The translations under genes were made by a program, and so were the position numbers. Positions 56,170-64,000 of a stretch of 64,000 bases of DNA are shown one piece after another. This stretch comes from Pelomyxa schiedti (lineage: Eukaryota > Evosea > Pelobiontida > Pelomyxidae): NCBI GenBank assembly GCA_020536535.1, contig JAHLWZ010000813.1:54158-118157 (forward strand), written 5' to 3'. How positions within the stretch are numbered: the stretch's first letter is position 1; the number at the start of each line of letters is the position of its first letter. The notes below the pieces were generated by a model. The model saw only the letters and a list, made by a program, of their open reading frames with translations. It was not told where the DNA came from and searched no databases.

Positions 56170-59100
56170 ATGGACCCGCCGCCTTCCCCCAGTACAACAT
56201 CGACGCCAACATCAACATGCTCAACAGCAACGACAGCACCAACAGCAACACCCACGACACCAACGACCGTTGCCGAGTGGCTGTCGTCGTTGCACCCGGA
56301 CCTGGCGCCTTACGCGGCCGAGTTTGCGCGGCAGGCCGTCACCCTCGCGCTGCTCCCCACCCTCAGCGACGACGACCTCGTGGCCCTGGGCGTCGACAAG
56401 ATCGGCCACCGCCGCCGCGTCGGGCGCGAGGCCGCGAGGCTCCCGCGCCCCGGCTCGGGCTGCCCCTGCTTCTGCTCGGCGTCGCGGCACTTCGCGGCGT
56501 GCGGGTGCGCTACGTTCGGGGCGTGCCCGCGGTGCGCGGACGTGGCGACGTGGCTGCGGGGCGTGGGGCTGCCCGAGCACGCGGGGGCGTTTGAGCGCGA
56601 GGCGGTGCTGCCCGACTTGCTCGCGGAGCTCAGCGACGGCGACCTCAAGAAGCTCGGCGTAGAAAAGCTGGGCCACAGGAGGCTCATCATGATGGAGGCA
56701 AACCTTCCTAGAAAATCAGCAGTTGCTTCTGCTTCTGCTTCTTCTTCTTCTTCTGGCACTGCAACTGCAATTTCTGCTGCCATTACTGCTAATTCTAATA
56801 TCAATACCAATGCAAATGCAAGTGCTAGTGTCAATGTATCTGCTGGTGTTTCAGGGGTTTCTTGCTCAAAGAATATGAATGTGGTCAATTGTGGTAACAA
56901 CAATAACAGTAATGCCACTGTTGTGTGCTCTGGGAGCTTGTCAGAATGTGGGTGGAACTTCGGTAAGAATTCCTCATCTTCATCCACTTCATCTGCAGAA
57001 GGGTGCCTGGATCAGGGTTTGGTTATTGGATCACCTGGGCAGCTGCATGGTCACTCTCTCACTCCTCCTGGAGCACTGCTGTCTCCCACATTACAGGGCC
57101 TTATGCACTCTCCGTCGCCTCCTCCTACCATTGTTATCACTGGAACTGGTTCTACCTCTCTCTCTCCCAATGGCACTCAAAATGGGGGTCTCTCTGTTAG
57201 TGCACCTGTTCCAACTGGTCCCACAGCGTGCACATCTACCTCTGTTTCAGTTCCTTCTGGTCCAAATAGAATTACAGGGGATAGTCCACTCAAGAAGGTT
57301 TTGCTTCGTAACGTCGAGTTACAAGAAGTTGTTGGAATAGGAGGCTTTGGAGAAGTTTGGAAGGTAAATTATTTTTTTTGTTTGAATATCCTAACATATT
57401 TTCCTTGTAGGGTTTATGGGAGGGTACAGCTGTGGCAATCAAACGCCCAAAGGAAAAGGGATCCTCACTACATGAAGAAAGTCTCATTCATGAGGCGGAG
57501 GTTAAAACCCTGAAACCTCTTAAAAATTTCAAATAAAAATCTGAAAAGGTTTGGATGAAAATGAGACACCCCCATATTGTATCGTTTTATGGACTTTTCT
57601 ATAAAGATGGTGTACCTCATATAATCACGGAATTCATGCCTGAGGGCTCTCTAGACAAATTTTTGCATAATAACAAAGATCTTCCCATGTTGCAACTCTT
57701 GGGGTTTGCTAAAGACACAGTATTGGGAATGGTGTATCTGGAGAGTAACAAAATCGTGCACAGGTCACTACTTTTTTTATGTATCATTCGATCTCAGCTA
57801 GAATTACAGAGATTTAGCGGCAAGGAACTTACTGCTCAAACCTAACCTCCAAGTTTGTGTCAGTGGTGAGTGAGTCTGGCAAAATTATGGAATGGTTTCT
57901 CAAATACAACAGATTTTGGTCTGAGTAGATCTTTAATAGACTCCGATACAGTAAACCCTCAATCCGATTTAATTCCATTGCGGTGGGCAGCTCCTGAATA
58001 TATTCAATACCATGTATTCTCCTCGAAATCGGATGTCTGGAGTTTTGGTTAAATTTTTCTTTCTTTTTTTTTTTGCACTGATAGATTCTTCTGGGTTTGG
58101 TGTGAAACAGGAGTTGTACTATGGGAAATACTTACATCTGGGTCTCTACCCTATGAAGGAATTCCTTCGAGTAAAATTTTATCCCATATTCAAGCTGGGA
58201 ATCGTTTACCACCGCCTCCAAATTGCCCTAATTCGATTTATGAAATAATGTCTAATTGCTGGAATCCAGTTTGTAGTCTTGACCTATTTTTTCTTTTCTT
58301 AAACTTCTCTTTCTTGCCAGAATGCCGATAAGCGTCCCACATTCAAAGAATTGAGTTATCACTTAAAAACTCATCCACATGATGCACTATTGAATGTACA
58401 GCTCCACTACCTCTTCTGGTTCTCACATTCTACGGTTTTTCTTAGTTGTATATGTTTTATTGTGAAGAGTGCTGGAGTGGCGGAGGTATGAGCTGCAGTA
58501 ACCACAAAGCTGTACCCAGATTCGAACATGGGTGCACAATTTCGTCACTTCCCAGACCTACTCCCGACCTCACAAGGCCTATCTTGCGAACTTCCGCTGG
58601 GACCATCGCCTCCCCCGACTCTACAAACCACCCCCAACTAGTTCTTCCTTCTTATACACAAAGCACCTCTTCCAACTCTCAAAATTCATCTTCAAGCAGT
58701 TCAAGCAATAGTTGCAGCTCTCCAACAGCGATTCACAGAGTACCAGCACCATCTTATCTCCTTCAAACAGCCGATCTATCCTCCACTCCAATCGACATCT
58801 TCTGCCAGTGTGCAATTTTCTGCCAGTCTACCGAGTCCCTCGCCTCTGTTGACCTCACTTGCATCCAGTTTTCTGAACATGGAGGCAATTATACACTCGA
58901 GTTTGATGCAACCGACAGATTCTTTTATGCCAGTTATCCCTGCCAACAGCAGGATGATGCTCTATTATACAGTGTAGCACTCAATCTTCCTGGTTCCATA
59001 GTCATGCCACTTAGTGTGGAACTCCTGATAAATTTGAAAGGAAATCTGTCTCCAATGTTTCTGCAGGTTAGCAAATCTACTTTTTACTTACCACTATTAG

Positions 59101-59895
59101 ATATCTTAATGGTGCTTCATGTGATCTCTGTGAAGCCTATACCCCGTGCTTTTGGTATCATTGTACCGACCCTGCTTGCAGTAACTACGATCTATGCTCA
59201 TGGTGCTACAATGCACAAAACAAACCGGAAAGTGTGAAAGTAGACTTTGGAGCACACAATTCTACCCACAAAATGGTTCGATGTAAGATTCTACTTAAAT
59301 TTCCCCATTCTCTTCCAAATAACCCAACAAACACAAAAAAAAGCCTACAGAAACCAAGAAATATCTATTATAACAGCACTCACAGACCCAGAGAAGTGGA
59401 TTGCAGGCAACACAATGCACTCCCTATCCATCCCCCACGTTGGACAGACATGCATGGCCGTAATTGATGGCGACCCACGCATAGTATTACACTCACAAAT
59501 TACAAGTATCCCAGTTCAGCAAGGCTGGTCAGCAAAACCCAGCTACGGCACATATAATCGTAATGCCTATGGAGCAAATTGCAGTTCGGCGAATAATACA
59601 GGCAGCAACATACCCACATCATCCACAAACAGTGCACCTACATGCCAGTCTCAGTCCCACGGCGTTACATCAACATCAAGTACAGATGATTCAGCTCGGT
59701 GCAAGGTTCCTACAACAGACTGCCTTGCACTGCAATTGAAGAGAGTTCACATCACTGCAACCAAAGATACATTCAACTTCAAACTGCGGTATGTAGTTAT
59801 CTGTAGCTGCTTTTTTTGGTGAGTTGCTTATTGTTGTGTCTGACTCTTTTTGCAGGAACGCTTTTAAGCAGTTCTGTCAACAGAACAACAAATGA
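56170..59895 (+). CDS. SAM-SAM-tyrosine kinase-ZZ finger protein
   Basis: ATG 56170: a Ser/Thr/Pro start, then SAM domain 1 (VAEWLSSLHPDLAPYAAEFA, LGVDKIGHRRRV), a Cys-rich linker (CPCFCSASRHFAACGCATFG) and SAM domain 2 (VATWLRGVGLPEHAGAFERE, LGVEKLGHRRLIMMEANL). A long Ser/Asn/Ala low-complexity linker follows. The kinase has VGIGGFGEVWK, TAVAIKRPKE, MRHPHIVSFYGLF, ITEFMPEGSLDKFLHN and the catalytic loop HRDLAARNLLLKP. That loop is split by an intron (57764-57807) and is typical of tyrosine kinases. Then VSDFGLSRS, LRWAAPEYIQYHVFSSKSDV, WSFG and NADKRPTFKEL. After the kinase come a B-box-like cluster (FYCEECWSGGGMSCSNHKAV) and a ZZ-type finger (CDLCEAYTPCFWYHC, CSNYDLCSWCYN, HNSTHKMVRC). A beta-rich tail ends NAFKQFCQQNNK, TGA at 59893. 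No membrane segment is seen, so it is probably cytosolic. Confidence 0.85.
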
Positions 59896-60280
59896 TGATT
59901 GTGTTTGTAGTATTCCGTTTTATGAGTATCAGTTGAACAAGTCTTGTTTTTACTAGAACTGTAAATAACAACTTTCAACAGTACTTCTTGTCCTATGCCC
60001 CACAGTTAAACAACTGCTTTTTTTTCCCAAAATATTTGTGTGCATTGGTTATTAGGAGTGGTTGTAGAATGCAGCAGTCAAGAGGTCGCGGGTGCGGTTC
60101 AGGCCCAGAGACGTGACCAAAGGTCCGGTCGTAATCTTTAGCTCTTGTAGGATTGGACATATATTTTGGCATCAGATAAAAAGTTAAAAAAAAAAAAATA
60201 AGCTGGGGTGAGGGCAACGCAAAGCGGAAAGTTTCCGGTGTGCACACCTTTTCCCTTTTTTCGTGCAATTGTTTTACTGA
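59896..60280. other. Intergenic region upstream of the Sel1 locus
   Basis: 385 bp. An A run (60187-60199) and a T-rich patch precede the Sel1 start codon. A - strand frame (59993-60268) has no recognisable similarity and is probably chance. Confidence 0.4.
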
Positions 60281-62087
60281 ATGTCGTCACTCGCAGTGAT
60301 GTACAAAAGCGAGTCAATTCCAGACGATGTACTCTGGCATTTTTTCTCCATGGTGGCGGACGAAGATCAGCTCCCGACTTCAACTGCAACTTTATTGTGG
60401 GACGCCGATCGGGCTTTTCTATGCTTCAGTCGCGGGCTGACTGAAGGGAGACCCCGAAATGCTCCGCATGATCGGGGAATTCTACATGAGGGGGCAGGGA
60501 ACGGATCCAGACCCAATCAAGGGGACGCAGTACTTCCACAAGGCAGCAGACGCCGGCAGTGTGGCGGCATTATGGGACATATCTCAGTGCTACTTCACAG
60601 GCAGAGGTGTTGAGGAAGATGTCGCCAAAGGCCTTCCTTTTCTGCAGAAGGCGGCTGATGCTGGAGATTCGTATTCAATCTATGTGCTTGGAGTCTGCTT
60701 CCAAGGTGGCATTGGAGTGCCTCAAGATCTCAGAAAAGCGGCTGCTTTGATGCAGAAAGCTGCCGATCTTGGGGTTGCTACCGCATGTGTTACTCTTGGA
60801 GATCTTTACCTAAGGGGCTCAGGTGTTCCTGCCAACGCCGAAAGAGCTGCTTCGCTTTCCCAGAAGGCTATAAATGATCCAGAGATTGGATGGAAGGCTC
60901 AGCGTAATCTCAGTGAATTCTATTTGCTCGGTACACATGGAGTGAAAAAGGATGTGAAGAAGGGTGTATCACTTTCTGCAGAAGCAGTTGAGAAGGAGGA
61001 TCCAGAAGGATTGTTTAGCCTTGGCAGATGATATTTGGAGTGGAGCGAGATGTAAAAAAGGCAGTTGAGCTTTACCAGAGGTCTATGGAAGGTGGTTGTG
61101 TTAGTGCAATGTACAACCTCAGTATGCACTACGTTGATGATGTTGGCGTTCAACGTGACCCGGAACAAGCCGCTTCACTTCATCAGAAAGCTGCTGAGAA
61201 AGGTGAATCGCAAGCATTATGGAGCCTGGCCAGACGTTATGACACTGGAGAAGGAGTCAAGAAAGATGTCAAAAAGGCAATCGAGCTTTTCCAGAGGTCT
61301 GTGGAAGGTGGTTATCCAAAAGCAATGTACGAGCTCAGCAACCACTTCATGAAAGGCGAAGGCATTACATTTGACCCAGAACATTTCGCTTCTGGAGAGA
61401 GCTTCAGCCCGCAATGCGTAAACTTGCCCAATACTACCAGGATGGCCAAGGAGTTTCTGTGGATATTGACAAAGCAATTTCACTCCTGAATAATGCCGCT
61501 GATGCTGGAGATGATCAAGCAATGTTTGAACTCAGCAACCTCTACAGCACTGGAGATGGTGTTCCCATTGACATGCCTCGTGCTGTGTCACTGCAGTTGG
61601 ATGGGGTCTTTTGACTGGTGCTTATGACATGAAACGCGACGTCCATAGGGCCGTTCCCATTCTGAAGAAGGTTGCACACGAGTCATATGGTGCGTTAGCT
61701 GTTGCTTGTGTTGCTGGTTTGTCTTTTTGTGTTTCTAAGCGAAGGGCACGAATTGTTGATGCTGGGAGTACTCCAATTCTTCTCAATATTATGTTGTCCT
61801 TCCACCCTGAAAGAACTAACATACAAAACACTCCTCGCCGAGGGAAACAGAAGACAGATCTCTCAAACACAGATGGCCCATTTTTGGGTCTCAGTCCATT
61901 CGGCACAAAAAGACAATCAGCTTCCAGCAAAGAGTTCTTATCCTTGTTGTCACCAAGCATTGTTGTCGTCGCTCGGTCCACTGAAGCACCGGCAGTGATT
62001 CCCAATCCCTCACTTGTTTTCTCAATGCTGTTTGGAGCTGGCCCACTTATTTGGGTTAGTTTGTGTGCAGCTTGGTGCAAGTCATAA
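60281..62087 (+). pseudogene. Sel1-repeat protein gene with multiple frameshifts
   Basis: ATG 60281 (MSSLAVMYKSESIPDDVLWH) starts a frame that loses phase at about 60445 with respect to a run of Sel1 repeats. These are FYMRGQGTDPDPIKGTQYFH, CYFTGRGVEEDVAKGLPFLQ, GIGVPQDLRKAAALMQKAAD, GSGVPANAERAASLSQKA and GTHGVKKDVKKGVSLSAEAV (to about 61030). The frame then shifts to GVERDVKKAVELYQRSMEGG and GEGVKKDVKKAIELFQRSVE (to about 61390), shifts again to RKLAQYYQDGQGVSVDIDKA, and again near 61612 to YDMKRDVHRAVPILKKVA. No GT-AG introns explain these changes. Sel1 repeats are protein-interaction scaffolds. Four breaks in 1.3 kb, while genes on the left read cleanly, suggest decay. Local sequence error is the alternative. 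Confidence 0.65.
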
Positions 62088-62185
62088 TGCGAATTAGGTA
62101 ATGACACACCAAGTGAGGGATCGGGAATCACTGCCGGTGCTTCAGCGGACCGAGCGACAACAACAATGCTTGGTGACAACAAGGA
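61941..62185. repeat. Imperfect inverted repeat, 76-nt arms
   Basis: The left arm (61941-62016) and the reverse complement of the right arm (62110-62185) match at 73 of 76 positions, with a 93-nt spacer. In the left arm the + strand frame reads SPSIVVVARSTEAPAVIPNP. The right arm read on - gives the same peptide with T to A and N to D changes. This is an inverted duplication of a piece of the Sel1 gene's 3' region. Confidence 0.9.
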
Positions 62186-62719
62186 GAGGTTCGCACAAGT
62201 ATTTTGATATCAGATTAACCGTAAGAAAGCAGGGGAAACAGCAGTGAGGTGTTGTCAGCCGACATAGCCGACAACTGGAGAAAGACAGCAAATTCTCATA
62301 CAGTCTCAAAAATTGAGATTCTTTGGACTTTGGTACACAGAAATCTATTCGGAAAGGAATTTTCTTCAATAGCAGAACCTGGGGATCCAGTTTCGTTGTG
62401 CTGTTGCAAAAGGGGATCATGTGACTGGGCCACCACCACTGCCGTGTGTCATCTGAAGCATTACGACAGCAGAAAAATCGAGTTTGTCGTGAGGATGGCA
62501 GAGGTCTTCCATCCATGGGGACTGCAAAGCATGATGAATTCTGACTGACTGTGTGATTTAGGGTTCCACCATCATTCATCATCTCATAACCACCACCAAA
62601 GCCAAGCAAGCCCATAGTGTCACTCCACTCACAGAGGCCAAACAACAACAAGTTCAAGCAACAACAAACAAACTCTCCTCTTTTGTTGGGGGATGGTCTA
62701 CACTATTATTTTTATACCC

Positions 62720-62760
62720 CCACCGAAAAGCGGTACATAAAATGTACCGCTTTTCGGTGG
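62720..62760. repeat. Perfect hairpin, 19-bp stem and 3-nt loop
   Basis: The left arm at 62720-62738 starts CCACCGAAAAGCGG. It is exactly complementary to 62742-62760, separated by AAA. It lies in non-coding sequence downstream of the broken Sel1 gene. Such a stem could extrude as a cruciform or be the remnant of a foldback element. Confidence 0.9.
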
Positions 62761-62925
62761 TTTCCTTGTTTGTTGGTAATGGAGGGCTGCATGCATCTCT
62801 GTGTGAGATTCCCAACAACTAAGACAACATTCTGCTTGTTAGTTGCACAGATCTGGGAGTTATGATCCATGGTTGTACTCTTATCAAACAATATCTTCCA
62901 GGCGATGGTTGACAGCAAACGTGAT

Positions 62926-62980
62926 CCCAAAATGCTCCGCAGGGAATTCTACATGAGGGGGCAGGGAACAGATCCAGACC
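62926..62980 (+). repeat. Truncated duplicate of the Sel1 gene 5' region
   Basis: The segment from AATGCTCCGCA through the codons for FYMRGQGTDPDP repeats 60458-60516 almost exactly, with a 6-nt deletion (TGATCG) and one substitution. A second, broken start of the Sel1 coding region therefore lies about 2.5 kb downstream of the first. Confidence 0.85.
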
Positions 62981-63200
62981 CTTCTCTGGTGAAGCAAGAC
63001 CATACATTTTATGCATCAACTCAGAAAATAAACTCTGCTCTTCAGTGACGAAACAACAACTTTTTTTCAGCTGTTTTCAGCTGGTCATATGACCAAAGAG
63101 CAGCTACCTTGAGCACACCTTCAGTTAATTCGTGCACAATCTTCAATCTTCTCTTTCTGAGTTGATGCATAAAATGTATGGTCTTGCTTCACCAGAGAAG
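62981..63200. repeat. Perfect inverted repeat, 47-nt arms
   Basis: Arm 62981-63027 and the reverse complement of 63154-63200 are identical over 47 nt, with a 126-nt spacer. On each outward strand the arm encodes HKMYGLASPEK. Perfect identity implies a recent event. Confidence 0.92.
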
Positions 63201-64000
63201 AGATTACCCCTTGTGGAATTCCAATTTTCAGAAAGAAGCCTTGGTGGAAGAGGATTTGGGGTGTCAAAGGTGTCAAAATGTGAAGCCAATGTCATATTTT
63301 GGGACAATGGTGACTGTGGATATGTGTTAGACCTCGAAACCATCATGCCACAACTTCTTATGCACTACCACATACCACAACAGTTTGCCCATAATCAAAC
63401 AGGTTTTTTGACAATCAATTTAGGAGAATGATACAATCTGGTCCGGGTGCCAGAAAATTGTACTTTTTTTTTCTGGCACCTGTCTGGTTACCACCACTTT
63501 TTGGGTTTCCTCAGTCCCAGTGCCTCCTTTTTCACTGGGAACCAAGGGAAACACTGCTCACAGCTCTGTACTACCTTCTCCTCCTGGTTCAACACGATTT
63601 TGACACCATCCAGACCAGATCCAGAATTTTCTTGTGTTTTTTGGGTAGAGTTGGTTTGACCCCCAATATTGTGCAAAAACCATGCTGGCAATTGTGTTAT
63701 GAATGTGGCTTGGGTGTGGACAAAGACATGAACAAGGCCAACACCCTTTTCCAGGAAGTCAATTGATGTGAGATTCACAGATGCTATCTTCACAGTTGGG
63801 GGATACTTGGAATTTGGTGCTTCATGTGCACAGAAGGATATTGGCAAGGCATATCAACTTTACACGAGGGTTGCTTGCACTGGACATCAAGGGGCTCAGA
63901 AAAAGCTTGGGTTACTGTTGGGGTTACTTGACGTTTGTGGAGCTTTGAAGTTCAACGCGCCAAGTGATTCCAACAAAAGGAGACTCTCGAAAACAAACCA
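63165..64000 (+). pseudogene. Sel1-family gene fragment, runs off window end
   Basis: A frame from ATG 63165 to 63431 reads MHKMYGLASPEKRLPLVEF, GGRGFGVSKVSKCEAN and WDNGDCGYVLDLETIMPQLL, a segment I do not recognise. After an interruption, a Sel1-like repeat appears (LCYECGLGVDKDMNKANTLF, about 63697-63756), then a stop. In a third frame, sequence continues to the window edge: GGYLEFGASCAQKDIGKAYQ, LYTRVACTGHQGAQKKLGLL. Either introns join these or, as with the neighbouring locus, it is a frameshifted copy. It may continue outside the window. Confidence 0.45.
63446..63480. repeat. Short inverted repeat, 12-nt arms
   Basis: GGTGCCAGAAAA (63446-63457) is complementary to 63469-63480 with an 11-nt loop that includes a T run. 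It is the third foldback in this 1.6-kb stretch. Confidence 0.8.

Noticed and set aside
62720-62760. Hairpin considered as an intrinsic transcription terminator
   Set aside because: The window is eukaryotic, and the stem is not followed by a T run or placed at a gene end.

Overview
The window is nuclear DNA from a eukaryotic protist. Almost every gene is cut by many short GT-AG introns (mostly about 25-65 nt, several T-rich). TAA, TAG and TGA are all used as stops. Gene content is typically eukaryotic: ABCE1, AFG2, NUS1, glucosidase I, BABAM2 and RBBP4/7. Receptor kinases with EGF-like and CUB-like ectodomains, TKL and tyrosine kinases, RasGEFs, receptor phosphodiesterases and Sel1/ankyrin/F-box proteins suggest a free-living amoeboid protist. 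My best guess is Amoebozoa, possibly Archamoebae (Pelomyxa/Mastigamoeba-like), but that is an inference without database support. CDS entries give whole genomic spans including introns. Exon edges were read by eye, so individual splice sites may be off by a few bases.

Layout: ankyrin-type protein (-, partial, 1-1001); AFG2/SPATA5 AAA-ATPase (+); EGF/CUB receptor phosphodiesterase (-); TUG/ASPSCR1-like UBX protein with B-box (-); F-box protein (+); GH31 alpha-glucosidase (+); NAD kinase (-); GH63 glucosidase I (-); possible tiny gene (+); ABCE1/RLI1 (+); orphan single-exon protein (+); NUS1 (-); RasGEF 1 (+); EGF/CUB receptor TKL kinases 1 (-) and 2 (+), divergent; RBBP4/7 WD40 protein (-); XPG/PIN-family protein (+); Cache-like receptor phosphodiesterase (-); BABAM2/BRE (+); F-box-like protein (-); Arg/Gln/Pro-rich protein (-); RasGEF 2 (-); SAM-SAM-tyrosine kinase-ZZ protein (+). 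The last 4 kb is a frameshifted Sel1-repeat locus broken up by inverted repeats.

Genes are packed tightly, mostly as alternating divergent and convergent pairs. Stop codons of convergent pairs lie as little as 22, 36 and 41 bp apart, and some divergent starts only 58-67 bp apart. Several first exons (1-1.5 kb, 27 kb, 49 kb, 56 kb) are far more GC-rich than the rest of their genes.

The most interesting content is signalling. Three transmembrane receptors share one ectodomain plan: signal peptide, EGF-like module, a second Cys-rich module ending in (F/Y)W(Y/F)DCSRGC, a CUB-like module and a membrane helix. Two carry TKL kinases and one carries a class I cyclic-nucleotide phosphodiesterase. A second receptor phosphodiesterase uses a different, Cache-like ectodomain. 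With two RasGEFs and a cytosolic tyrosine kinase, this stretch encodes a dense set of sensor and output modules.
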